A stretch of 64,000 nucleotides of DNA from Zingiber officinale. Lineage: Eukaryota; Streptophyta; Magnoliopsida; Zingiberales; Zingiberaceae. Position numbers and translations under genes: made by a program. The notes below the pieces were generated by a model. The model saw only the letters and a program-made list of their open reading frames with translations. It was not told where the DNA came from and searched no databases. Numbering within the stretch: the stretch's first letter is position 1; each line of letters opens with the position of its first letter. Positions 1-10,859 of this stretch are shown piece after piece. The stretch spans positions 26,621,891 to 26,685,890 of the forward strand of contig NC_055990.1 of assembly GCF_018446385.1 (NCBI RefSeq), given 5' to 3'.

Positions 1-949
1 GTCGGTTGCTTCATAGGCTGGTACCCTGGGACATATGGCATTAAAATTATTGGTGCTCGTTGGAAGATAAAACACACATATTTATTGCACAGAAATGGGT
101 GGGTGGTCTATCGCTTTGACACAAAAGAATATCATGAAAAGGTTTTGCAGGGAGGACCATATTTTGTCTTTGGTATTCCTATTTTCTTGAAGATCATGCC
201 AAGGTGCCAAGGTGCCAAGGTGTTTTCTTTTTAATGAAGACTGTCGCTTTGTTCCTGTTTGGATCCGAATACATGGGCTATCGCCAGATTGTTGGACGCA
301 AAAGGTGCTAAGCATGATTGGATCGAAGGTTGGGAAAACGTTGTACACTGATAACTTGATGTGTTTGGAGTATGCTAGACTCTTGGTAGAAATTTCGGCC
401 ATTGGAGAGAGAGTGTATGAGGTTCCCATCACTTTGCCTATTGAAGTTCAAGTTGACCTCCGTATCATTTATGAAAGCTTATCAGATTTCTGTGAAGTGT
501 GTAAAAGATTGGGCCATCATTTGGACACTTGTCTTCGAAGTGATGGCATGGCAGGGTAGCAAGCAACTCGATTCGGAGATAATGTGCAATGACAATGGAG
601 GCCAAGGTCACAATCAGCAAAGGGTCGGGGGAGAACAGGATTACGGTAGCAATGGAGGCTGACACAGCAATGACAAAATGTGGAAGCACCGATTGAGCGT
701 AACAACTTGGAGAACATCGTGACAAATCCTACTCTGGTATCTATTGAACCTCTTATTGCTCATACCGATGGGGGAAACGAAGTTGCTGTTGAAGTTCAAG
801 GTGTTGGAGTCAAAAGAGTTATCGACCAAAATTGTGTTGTTGACCACACTGCTGAAATCCAAAATGTGGAAATCCATGATGTTGTTGCTCAAATGGAAGT
901 CCAAGATGTTGACCAAAATGGCATCCATGATGTTGACCAAAATGGGATA
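1..949 (+). pseudogene. LINE (L1-type) ORF1, 5' part, decayed
   Basis: This is the nucleic-acid-binding first ORF of a plant L1-type LINE; the window opens inside it. Frame 1 reads a DUF4283-like domain (GWVVYRF, then a GGPYF motif near 150-165). It continues in another frame to a CX2CX4HX4C zinc knuckle (CEVC...H...C, about 500-530), the usual DUF4283-plus-knuckle order of plant LINE ORF1. An 8-bp motif, aaggtgcc, is repeated in tandem at about 201-222 and shifts the frame. A stop follows the knuckle at 557-559. The later part (680-949) is acidic with short repeats of the type DQNGI-DV. A solo LTR interrupts the ORF at 955; it resumes at 3866-3890 and again at 4987. The domain order is seen; the L1 assignment also rests on ORF2 downstream. 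Confidence 0.8.
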
Positions 950-954
950 CAAGA

Positions 955-3860
955 TGTTGGAATGTATACTAAAAACCTAGCTTTTGTATAAACATTTACT
1001 TAGAAATAAGAATCATATTGGTCAAATGTCTACATTTATATGCTAAGTGTAGTTGTTCAATTAATTTATATTGTAGATAACATGGTGTGTGGTGTTACAC
1101 ACAGAAGATCATGTTATCAGTTCTTTATAAATTATAAACAATTGCTCACGACTAAGATGGATAGGAACAAACCATTGGAATAGTCATAATGTAATTTAGT
1201 ATTAGTTTATCTTTACTATAAAATTACACTAGTACACTCAGAGTGTATTGAGCTGGACCATTTAAGGTAAGTTCTTTTTATACTGACTGAATAAAAGAAC
1301 AAGACCTTTGTTATTATGGAAGTGTGTACTCTTAATCCTGATATAATAACAAGCACATATATCTAGTATTTATTTCTTTGACTTATCAAAGGGTGCAATT
1401 TAGTTCGATAAATCAATAGACCCGATAAGTTGGGAAATGATATTATTTATAGTGTGTGTTGTTGATTATAGAAGGAAACTGTGTCCTAGTAATCTAGGTT
1501 GATGATGCCCCCAAGAGGAGCTCATAAGGATTGTCATGTAAACCCTGCAGGTGGACTTAGTCCAACATGACGATAACATTAAGTGGTACTACTCTTGGAC
1601 TAAGATATTAATTAAAGTGAGTTGTCAGTAACTCATTTAATTAGTGGACATTCGACATCTTAAACACAGGGAGATTAACACACTCATAATAAGAAGGAAC
1701 CCAAAATGTAATTTGGGATTGGTGCGGTAGTTCAATAATAATTCTTTAGTGGTATGAATTATTATTGATGAAATTAAGTTGGGTGTTCGGGGTGAACATG
1801 GGAAGCTTAATTTCATCGGGAGACCAAAACCAATTCCTCCTCTCTGTCCCTATCGTAGCCTCTTATTTATAAAGTATTATACCCACCTATACCCACCTTA
1901 AGGTGGTCGGCCAAGCCTAGCTTGGGGCCCAAGCTAGGGCCAGCCAAACCAAGGTGAGTTGGATCCAAGGTGTGGTCGGCCCTAGCTTGAACCCAAGCTT
2001 GGTGTGGCTGACCACATTAAATTAAAAAGGATTTTATTTTTTTAAATCTTTCTTATGCGGAAGTCATGGTTTTAAAAGAGAGTTTAAAATTTAAATCTTT
2101 CCTTTTATACCTTTCTACAAAGGATTAAGAGAAAAGTTTGATATCTTTCCTTATTTGTAATTAAAAGGAAGATTTTAATTTTTGATAAAACTTTTCTTTT
2201 TTGTAACCATTCTCATGGTTTTAAAAAGAGAGTTTTAAAATTATAAATCTTTCCTTTTATAGCTTTCTACAAAAGATTAAAAGAAAGATTTGATATTTTT
2301 CCTTATTTGTAGTTAAAAGGAAGATTTTAATTTTTGATAAAACTTTTCTTTTTTGTAACCATTCTCATGGTTTTAAAAAGAGAGTTTTAAAATTATAAAT
2401 CTTTCCTTTTATAGCTTTCTACAAAAGATTAAGAGAAAGGTTTGATATCTTTCCTTATTTGTAGTTAAAAGGAAGATTTTAATTTTTGATAAAACTTTCC
2501 TTTTATGAAACCATCCTCATGATTTTAAAAGAGAGTTTTAAAATTAAATCTTTGCTTTTATAGTTTCTACAAAAGATTAAGAAAAGATTTGATATCTTTC
2601 CTTATTTGTATATTGAAAGGAAGATTTTAATTTTAGAGAAAACTTTTCTTTTTGTAAATCATCCACATGTTTTAATAGAGAAATTTTAATTTATAAAAGT
2701 TTCCTTTTATGACCAACCATGAAGGGAATTTTTAAAAGAGAAATTTTTATTTAAAAATTTTCGGAAACAAATTAGAAAGTTTTAATTTTGTGTTTAAAAC
2801 TTTCCTTCCTTGAAAGATTAGACATGGCCGGCCACATTGATAGAGAAAAGGAAATTGTTTTAATCAATTAAAATTTTCTTTCTATGGCAAAGAAAATAAA
2901 GAAGTTTTTATTAAAACTTTCCTTATTTGCCAAGACCAAGGAATATAAAAGAGAGGGTAGAGGTGTCTTACCTCATAACACATAATCTAGTATTCCTCTC
3001 TTCTATTCCATGTGGTGGCCACCCCTCATCTTCTTCCTCTCCTCCTTTTCTTCTTCATTGGTGGCCGGTGGCATTAACTCTCAAGGAGCTTGTTGGTGGT
3101 CGGATTTTTCTTGGAGAAAGGAGACTTTGTTTCTAGCATCCCTTGGAGCTTGGTGATGGTGGCTAAACCTCATCTTTTCTTGGAGATTTTGTGATGGCCG
3201 AAACTTGCTTGGAGAAGAAGGAAGCTTGGGTGGTTCTCGTCTCGGTAGATCATCGCACACACGACGCCCGAGATAAGAAGAGGAATACGATTGAAGATCA
3301 AGAGGTTGTTGCTTACAAAGAAAGGTATAACTAGTAATTCTATTCCGCATCATACTAGTTTTCTTTGTATAGATTTTAAAATACTAAACACAAGAGGCAT
3401 ATGATTCTAGGTTTCGGATTTGTGATTCGAAGTTGTGTTTTTTTTTTGTTTTTTCGATCTTGTGATTCGATTGTTCTTTTTGGTTAAACCAAGGGTTACT
3501 ATAAGGAGATTAAATATTGAATTTCTTTGAAAGGCTTTGTCGAGGCAGTGGTGGATGTTCTCATACCCAAGAAGGCCAAGTACCTCGCCATGTTTGACCT
3601 AGGAGCTAATCTCTGAAATAGATATTTAATCAAATTTGTAACATGGGTGGGTTTGGATCAATAATGTTAAGTATCGTTTGTGATCCAAGTCTAAACCTCT
3701 AAGAACAGATAAGTTAAATTTGGAATCAATAATGTTAAGTTCTGTTTGCGATTCCAAATTTAATTTCTAAAGAACACAATAGGTTGTTAGGAATGGTTCA
3801 AGACTTGTACAAAATTTTTGTGCAGGGGAACCAGTACGATATTCTGAGTATCAACCAACA
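955..3860. mobile_element. Solo LTR, probably Ty1/copia, 2.9 kb
   Basis: The element starts TGTTGGAATG and ends CAACCAACA. It is flanked by a perfect 5-bp target duplication, CAAGA (950-954 and 3861-3865). There is no coding interior, so this is a solo LTR left by recombination between two LTRs. It sits inside LINE ORF1, whose sequence resumes directly after the second CAAGA. Related LTRs of the same family start at 21067 and 25087, and an inverted 3' part lies at 13829-15285. The copia assignment comes from family resemblance and is not proved. Confidence 0.88.
2050..2700. repeat. About 150-bp tandem repeat inside the solo LTR
   Basis: An AT-rich unit with the landmarks tctcatggttttaaaa, ctttccttttatag and ctttccttatttgtag recurs at spacings of 148, 152, 152 and 148 bp, giving about five copies. 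Related but shorter blocks occur in the inverted LTR (about 14.9-15.2 kb) and in the LTR remnant at 43.7-43.98 kb, so the repeat belongs to the LTR family. Confidence 0.75.
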
Positions 3861-3895
3861 CAAGATGTGGATCACGTTGGTATGGAGGTAATACG

Positions 3896-4981
3896 TGTTG
3901 GTGCGGGTAGCACTAACGGTCTAACCTAGGTTTTGATGAATGACAAATGGGTTAAGTTAGTTTTGTTGTTGTCTGACACTTTGATCGAGTGTGCAGGGGA
4001 AGTCCAGACAGGTCGACGGGCACGAAGTCCGGCTAGGTCGACGGGCCGACTGAAGACGAAGTCCAAGCGGGTTGACGGGCCGGACGCTTGGCGAGAAGTC
4101 GGCTAGGTCGACGGCTGACTAGATAGTGGCGAGAGTCCGGACGGTCGACGGGCCGACGGACATCCGGTAAGTGAGGTAAGTCACGGAGGAGAGTATGAGG
4201 ACGCGTTCCCGGGAAGGGAACATTAGGCGTCGATCCGGCTTAGATCCATTTCGGATATCTAAGTCGAGATCGTGACTAGATTCCGGTCTCGGAAAGACGG
4301 AATCTAAGTCATATTTTTACTGTTAATTCTATTTCATAAATTGTGCTAACAATATGTGTTGCAGAATACATATGTGCCTCGGACTAACTCTGTTTTGCAG
4401 GAAAGGAAGTTTCTGGAAACAGGAGGTCCGGGCGCCCGGAAGGGATCCGGGCGCCCGGAGGTCCAGGCGCCCAGAAGGGATCCGGGTGCCCAGAGGTGAA
4501 TTTTATCTAGGCCGAGTCGTCGCCACGTGGAGTTTGCTGATTAGACCTGCCACGTCGCACCAGGGCGCCCGGAAGGGATCCAGGCGCCCGGAGCAGCATA
4601 TAAAAGAAGCCCCAGGGATGGAGCTTCTTCAACAATCAATCTGAGAACTCTTCTACTGCTGGTCCTGCTGCTCTACGTTCCTGCGACGCCAACAACGCTC
4701 CGACAAAGTGCTCCTTCGGTTTTTATTTTCCTTGTCGGTATTGCTTTATTTTCACTAGCATTTCCTGTATTCATTCTGTAATCATATTTCGACTTGTTAG
4801 TGATTGCCCAACGAAAGTGGTCAAGGACCACGAGCCTTCGAGTAGGAGTCGTCACAGGCTCCGAACGAAGTAAAAAACATTTGTGTCTATTTTACTTTTC
4901 CGCTGCGTAGTTTTACTCTACTTTTTGAATCGATATTCACTCCCCCCCCCCCCTCCCTCTATCGAATCTAACGGTCCTACA
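3896..4981 (+). mobile_element. Second solo LTR (1086 bp) with TATA box and GGGCGCCC array
   Basis: The LTR starts TGTTGGTGCGG and ends GGTCCTACA. It has a perfect 5-bp target duplication, ATACG (3891-3895 and 4982-4986), and no interior. It is therefore a second, independent solo LTR in the same LINE ORF1, only 30 bp past the first. A GC-rich array of GGGCGCCCGGA-type units (about 4429-4592) ends just before a TATA box, tataaaa at 4599-4605, which gives the orientation. A run of C at about 4941-4953 lies near the 3' end. The tail wording (TTCCGCTGCG..., then a C-rich ATTCACTCCCC) resembles Sirevirus-type LTR ends; that lineage call is inference. Confidence 0.87.
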
Positions 4982-4986
4982 ATACG

Positions 4987-5242
4987 AACGGTAGAGGAGG
5001 AGCAACCTCAGTAAGCTACTCATTCAGCACGTTCCAGTTCTAGTTTGGGAAGTTCATCCTCATCGGCTGAACAAAGCAATATAGCACCAAGTGAGACAAT
5101 ACATACCACATCTAAGGTGTCAACTTCATACTTACCATCAACCACATCTTTGAGCACAAGTGGGACTGCTGGAGTTAGCATGTTGGCACCAAGTTGTGGG
5201 AGACAGCTTCGGGCGCGAGCAACCCATCGAGATGGTCAATGA
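4987..5242 (+). pseudogene. LINE ORF1, 3' end
   Basis: After the second ATACG the LINE ORF1 resumes and stays open to a TGA at 5240-5242. The stretch is rich in Ser and Thr and ends RARATHRDGQ. The stop overlaps the ORF2 start codon as ATGA (5239-5242). The fragments at 1-949, 3866-3890 and 4987-5242 are one LINE split by two solo LTRs. Confidence 0.75.
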
Positions 5243-7749
5243 AGGTTGTCGCTTGGAATATTATGGGCTTTCATAAGCCCCTTAAACAAGGGGAGTGCAG
5301 CATCTCCTTAGGCATAAAGACATCCAAGTAATTCCTCTATTGGAGACAAAGCTGAACGAGGAATCTCTAGCTCCAATTCTGCAAAGACATTTTGTAGGTC
5401 TAACAATGGTGGTATTTTGCTTCTTTGAGATTTACAAAAGGTAGACATGGAGGTTCTTAAGACAACGGACGTCACAATGGGAGACACTTGAGGAGCTTGG
5501 TGCCGCTATTTCTGAACCGATGGTAATGGGGGATTTCAATTCTATATTATCTATACATGACAAGCAAGGAGGCTCACTGGTCACCAATCATGAAATGCGA
5601 GATTTCCAAAACTTTGTGCAAGCGTGTAAACTAGTGAACCTTCACTCCATTGGATGTCGGCTTACTTGGACAAATGGTACGGTCTCCTCCAAATTGGATA
5701 GAGTTTTGGTTAATGACAGACTTTGATGCGCATGCAGAGTTTACGGCTCTCAGATGTCTCTCGGATCACTCTTGTGGCATAGTGCACACAATGACAAAAG
5801 ATCGACCTCCAAACCGGCCTTTCAAATTCCTAAACATGTGGGGTCTTCATGAGGATTTTGAAAGGATTGTGAGGGACACTTGGGCAGCCCCGGCCGAAGG
5901 ACATGCTCAATTTGTGCTCAAGTTAAAATTGAATCAGTTAAAGGGTTGATTGCAAGAATTGAACAAGGAAAAGTTTGGGCACATCTCGGAGAAGACAAGA
6001 AGAGCAAATGCAGAATTGGAAAGGATGTAAAGAGATATATTAGATGGAGGGACTGCCCCTGCAGAGTATATACATGCCCGAAGGTGAGCTACTCTTCTTG
6101 CGGAGGCGAAAAAGTAATTTTACCAACAAAGGGCAAACAATACATATCTAAAGAGCTCTGACAAATGCACTAAATTCTTTCATGATGTGGTAAAGAGGAA
6201 CAACAAGAGAAATACTATTATTACACTCACCAAAAGGGATGGGGAGTAAACATCAAGCCTTGGTGAAGTGGCGGAGGAATTGGTAAGCTTCTTGCATGAC
6301 TTGCTTGGCAAAAATGAAATATGCAGCCCTATGGACAACAATGATATCCCCAGAAGGAAGCTAAATGGAACCCAATCAGAAGGGTTGACAAGCCCGGTGG
6401 GTGAGGATGAGATCAAAGAAGCCCTACATGACATTGGATGTGACAAGGCACCGGGTCCGGATGGCTATGGGGCGAAGTTTTTCACTTCATCATGGGAGAT
6501 AGTAGGTTCAAATTTTGTGGTAGCAGTTTAAGAGTTCTTTCAAGAAGAGAAATTGCTTAAACAGTGGAATCATACATTGACCACCTTGGTACCAAAGGCA
6601 GATCATGCCTGGGGGGTGTCAGATTCTCGGCCTATCTCATGCTGCAATGTTTGCTATAAGGTACTAGCCAAGATCTTGGCAAGTCGATTAGCTTCGTTTT
6701 TGGACTTCTTGTTGGATTCGGCTCAAGTGACATTCGTGCAAGGAAGATCAATAGAAGACAACATTAATTTAACCCAAGAACTGTTAAGGAAGTATGCGCG
6801 AAAAAGAATATCACCATGGTGCATGATTAAGATTGATCTGAAGAAGGCATTTGACATGGTGGATTGGGAATTTCTCATGCAGGCACTCGTTGGTTTTGGT
6901 TTTCCCCAACGGTATTGCGGGTGGATTAGAAAATGTGTAAATATGGCCTCTTATTCAATCTCCCTCAATGGCAGCATCTATGGATATTTTAGCGGACAAC
7001 GCGGTTTGAGGCAAGGTGATCTTTTATCTCCTCTCTTATTTGGTTTATGTATAGAAGTACTCTCAAGAAGGTTGCAGGTTTCTTGTTCGTCACCCTCATT
7101 TCATCATCATCCTATGTGAAAAGAGGTTGGAATCACCCATCTAGTTTACGTCGATGATTTGATGTTGTTTGCCCGTGCCGATAAAACCTCCATCAATGTT
7201 TTAGCGGGCTGTTTGGAACAATTTGGTTGTGAGGCGGGGCTAAAGGCCAATCCGTTGAAATCTCACATATATATGATTAGGGTTGATGTGGGGATGAAGG
7301 GTCAGCTCCTACAGATAACTAGATTTCAAGAAGGAACTTTTCCATTCTGGTATTTGGGTATTCCAATTGCGACAGAGAAATTACAGATTGCCAACTATGA
7401 CCCCCCTACTTGAGGCTATTACAAAAAAGATTAACTCTTGGGCAAAACATACATTATCATACGCGGGCCAACTTGAATTGGTGTGAACGGTACTACAAGG
7501 TATGGAGTGCTATTGGTTTTTTTTTTTTTTTTTGCTTCCTATACCTGAAGGGGTTATTGAAAAAATTAGAACAATATGTCAGATGTTTGTATGGTCTACT
7601 AAGTTCCCTCCAATTGCATGGGACACTTTTTGTCTCCCTAAACAAGGTGGTGGCTATAACCTCCGTGATCTAAGTGCATGGAATGAAGCTCTTTTAAGCA
7701 AAACCCTTTGAGAAATCCAATCAAAGTCGGACTCGCTTTGGGTAAGATG
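5239..7749 (+). pseudogene. LINE (L1-type) ORF2: endonuclease and reverse transcriptase, decayed
   Basis: ORF2 encodes an APE-type endonuclease followed by a non-LTR reverse transcriptase. It opens MKVVAWNI at 5239. Endonuclease landmarks are MGDFN (about 5526), LTWTNG...SKLDRVLVN (about 5662-5717) and SDHS (about 5762). RT landmarks are the KAPGPDGYGAKFF block (6445-6483), FVQGRSIEDN (about 6732), KIDLKKAFDMVDW (about 6829), GLRQGD-LSP (about 7004) and the active-site YVDD (7147-7158). Several stops and frame changes break it: early in the endonuclease, after DRL near 5726, between endonuclease and RT, and between GLRQGD and YVDD. A T run at about 7510-7529 interrupts the thumb region. It stops at WVRC, where a CACTA-type end begins at 7750, so the C-terminal part and poly(A) tail are missing. 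Confidence 0.88.
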
Positions 7750-7843
7750 CACTACAAGAAAATCCTCATTCAACAACACTCAAACGACAACGGTTTTATG
7801 CCAAATTGTTGTCTTTTTACCTTTTAACAACGGTTGTAACAAA

Positions 7844-9295
7844 AACTGTTGTCTTTTAGCAATTTTTTGGCTTACGACAACGGTTTTTAAAAACCGTTGT
7901 CTATTTATGTTTTTTTGGGCTACGACAATGGTTTTTAAAGGCTATGACAATAGTTTTTGAAAACTGTTGTCTATGTGCGTTTTTTTGGATTACGACAACG
8001 GTTTTTGAAAATCGTTGTTTATTAAGTGTTGTTGAATACCGTTATTTTTTTCCTTCGTTTTTTCCCTTCGCCATTTTTTGCCGCCGCATTTTTTGTTTCC
8101 CTCTCCCCGAAATTTTTTGCCGCCGCATTCCCCCCTTTACCTTCTCGATCCTTAAGCATTTTCGTCCAACCTATGATCTCTTCGCCTACTTCACATTTTT
8201 TCTCCTTTCCTCTCCAAGCCCTAAACCTGCTGCCTCTTCTCCTTTCCTCTCCAAGCCCTAAACCCATCACCCCTTCACGACTCGTAGCGAACCAGTCGCG
8301 GGGAGGGAGAGAGATGGCCAACAGAGGTCACAAGCGTAGGAGCAACCAAGGGGGACACTGCCATGGTCATAATGAACAGCATCACCCTAGTGGATGCCTT
8401 CCTTGACGTCGTGAGTTGATCAAATCGAACGATTTCACATCATTTAACATCATTAATTATTTTTTATTCAAAAGCAATTACAATGGCATCATATTCATAT
8501 TCATATTCATATTCATATTCATATTCAGAACAAGTGGATGGAGATTTTCCCTTCGATTGTGTCGAAATCAAGAACTGTTGTCTTTTAGCAGTTTTTTTGA
8601 CTTACGACAACGATTTTTAAAAACCGTTGTCTATTTATGTTTTTTTGGGCTACGACAATAGTTTTTGAAAACTGTTGTCTATGTGCGTTTTTTTGGATTA
8701 TGACAACGGTTTTTGAAAACCGTTGTCTATTAAGTGTTGTTGAATACCGTTATTTTTTTCCTTCGCCGTTTTTTCCCTTCGCCATTTTTTGCCGCCGCAT
8801 TTTTTGTTTCCCTCTCCCCGAAATTTTTTGCCGCCGCATTCCCCCCTTTACCTTCTCGATCCTTAAGCATTTTCGTCCAACCTATGATCTCTTCGCCTAC
8901 TTCACGTTTTTTTCTCCTTTCCTCTCCAAGCCCTAAACCTGTTGCCTCTTCTCCTTTCCTCTCCAAGCCCTAAACCCATCACCCCTTCACGACTCGTAGC
9001 GAACCAGTCGCGAGGAGGGAGAGAGATGGCCAACAGAGGCCACAAGCGTAGGAGCAACCAAGGGGGACACTGCCATGGTCATAATGAACAGCATCACCCT
9101 AGTGGATGCCTTCCTCGACGTCGTGAGTTGATCAAATCGAACGATTTCACATCATTTAACATCATTAATTATTTTTTCTTCAAAAGCAATTACAATTGCA
9201 TCGTATTCGTATTCATATTCATATTCATATTCATATTCATATTCAGAACAAGTGGATGGAGCTTTTCCCTTCGATTGTGTCGAAATCAAGAACAG
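7844..9295 (+). repeat. Tandem duplication with 729-bp offset inside the CACTA-like element
   Basis: The block 7844-8572 is repeated at 8573-9295 with near identity, apart from a deletion of about 28 bp in the subterminal part of copy two. Each copy holds CACTA subterminal repeats, a CT-rich 5'UTR-like stretch with CCAAGCCCTAAACC, an HD-ZIP IV exon, an intron with an ATTCAT hexamer run (about 8487-8525 and 9206-9244) and the start of the next exon. The junction falls inside that exon at a short shared motif (AAGAAC-GTT). The high similarity suggests the duplication is younger than the capture. Confidence 0.85.
8353..8572 (+). pseudogene. HD-ZIP IV START-domain gene fragment, copy 1
   Basis: Two exon pieces are seen. 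One, ending at 8410, reads AMVIMNSITLVDAFLDV before a GTGAGT donor. An intron (8411-8528) ends in TTCAG, and the next exon starts NKWMEIFPSIVSKS. In HD-ZIP class IV (GL2/HDG/ROC) factors these segments are adjacent in the lipid-binding START domain. The copy is cut off at 8572 by the tandem-duplication junction. No homeodomain or leucine zipper is present, so no transcription factor can be made from it. Confidence 0.75.
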
Positions 9296-9920
9296 TTCAG
9301 GTGCTGAGTTTCGGAGTCGCTGGTGGAAATGGCTGCTTGCAACTGGTAATTCGATCTACAACGCGATTGCTATCACATTCTCTGAAAATTTATATAATTC
9401 TAACACAATTAATTATCTTCCAGATGCACGGAGAGTTGCAGTTTTTGTCGCCTTTGGTGGCGGCGAGAGAAGCATATTTCTTCAGGTACTGCCAACAGAA
9501 CTCGGAAGAATTAGGCAGTTGGATAGTGGTGGACTTTCCAGTCGATGGATTTGTGGAAGGGGTTCAAACATGCTTCCCTTGGTATAGAAGGAGGACTTCA
9601 GGCTGCATCATTCAAGATATGCCCAATGGTTATTCAAGGGTAACAATTAATATGTTCACTACTTAAATTTGTGCACGCAATATTCTTCATTATTTCTTGT
9701 CAATGCCATAATATATCTTTCATTTTGAATCTTTTGTTCGATCGTTTGTAATTAATTAAACTGGACATGCAGGTGATGTGGGTAGAGCATGCAGAGGTGG
9801 ATGATAAGCCAGTGCATCAAGTTTTCATCCAATTTGTCACTAGTGGCATGGCTTTTGGTGCAACTCGCTGGGTTTCTACTCTTCAAAGGCAATGCGAGCA
9901 CCTCGCGAGTCTCATATCAC
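9066..9920 (+). pseudogene. HD-ZIP IV START-domain gene fragment, copy 2 (longer)
   Basis: This copy keeps four exon pieces with plausible splice sites. One ends at 9122 (ITLVDAFLDV); 9247-9345 reads NKWMELFPSIVSKSRTVQVL; 9424-9639 reads MHGELQFLSPLVAAREAYFF and on to IQDMPNGYSR; the last, from 9773, reads [16 protein letters not shown] and on to [12 protein letters not shown]. Order, wording and intron positions match the START domain of HD-ZIP IV proteins, which control epidermal cell fate in plants. Kept introns point to capture of genomic DNA and not a retrocopy. The homeodomain, zipper and the C-terminal region after the START domain are missing. The piece is collinear with the CACTA subterminus because both were duplicated together. 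Confidence 0.85.
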
Positions 9921-10405
9921 CCTTTTCTTATTATTGCTCAGGTTTCAGATGTTATATAATGCAAGAATGTTGTAACCTTAAATGATTTCAAATTATATCA
10001 AAATTTTTGAATTAGATATTCACATTCCTCTTCCAATATAGATTTTAAACATGCAATGGGTTTTACTAATTTTCCTGCATATGATTAAACAAGAACTAGG
10101 TACTGCTTTTAGGAATAAATTGGAACTCAATCTTCATTACATTATTTGGTTGTCAAACCGCTATGCAAATATTCTCGAATAGCACTTACCTTCAGACTAA
10201 AAACATTGCAGCCTTACATGTTCAGTATAGTTCTTGTTATTTAGTTGGAAAGTAGTACATTGTTTGCAATTCTTTAGATGTAAATGTGTGATTAATAGGA
10301 AAGAGGATCAATACTATGATAAACAACAATTGAAAGGGTTCTCCTCTGTTTTCCCCCCTTTTCTTGTTCAAACCACAAGAGGATAAAATCCTATCGGCTT
10401 TGCAG

Positions 10406-10648
10406 ATTTTGTCATGCATTCCTTGCTTTAATTCTGTGGAGTCATGCTAGTTCTCTCGATCTCATGAGCAAAGCTGCAATAACATCTTTCTACATGTTTA
10501 TTTGGAAGGTAAATTATCATCTGTTTGAATTATTTCATGAACAAGTAAATCCTTGATCGTGGATCACACAGAAATTAATTGTCGAATTTGCTTTTGCTGT
10601 TTGCAGCTCTTCTATGCAGAATACTTGCTCATTCCACTAGTGAGATGA
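10406..10648 (+). pseudogene. Possible pair of terminal exons of an unrecognised membrane protein
   Basis: A CAG acceptor ends at 10405. The stretch 10406-10508 stays open and reads FCHAFLALILWSHASSLD, then LMSKAAITSFYMFIWK, before a GTAAAT donor. After an intron ending TTGCAG at 10606, the frame continues in phase as LFYAEYLLIPLVR to a TGA at 10646-10648. The peptide is hydrophobic and membrane-like. I do not recognise the family. It could be a second captured gene fragment or chance. The matching phase across a clean intron is the main support. Confidence 0.35.
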
Positions 10649-10859
10649 TTCATGCAAACAAGTTGAAAGTGTAGAAGGAAGCTACTCCAATCTTCAAGAT
10701 GGATTATCTACATATGAAAGTGTAGATGAAATCTACAGATGGTTTCAACCAGAACCTGCAGCCAGGTAGAACTCTAACTCATATGCTGACTTTGGTTGTT
10801 TAGGTTCTTTATGGTTCTTTATGGTGCTAATTTCGACCAGAAATAAGCTGGCTCAGCAA

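Larger units (their letters stand above)
7750..10840 (+). mobile_element. CACTA (En/Spm-type) 5' end with captured gene pieces; no 3' end seen
   Basis: The stretch begins CACTACAAGAAAATC, the usual plant CACTA terminus, directly after ATG (7747-7749), the likely 3-bp target site in the LINE. Subterminal repeats of the type GACAACGGTTTTTGAAAAC with their reverse complements crowd 7784-8035 and 8580-8750, as CACTA subtermini do. I see no matching 3' terminus (ending TTCTTGTAGTG) before the copia interior starts near 10860, so the right border is a guess. No CACTA transposase is visible. The contents are host-gene fragments, described separately, so this looks like a non-autonomous, gene-capturing (Pack-type) element that has lost its end. 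Confidence 0.7.

Noticed and set aside
4354-4644. A 96-codon Arg/Pro/Gly-rich open frame
   Set aside because: It lies wholly within a solo LTR and is made by the GGGCGCCCGGA array; composition explains it.
8022-8406. Overlapping frames on both strands in the CT-rich block
   Set aside because: They come from low-complexity 5'UTR-like text and repeat identically in the tandem copy; only the HD-ZIP IV pieces have homology support.
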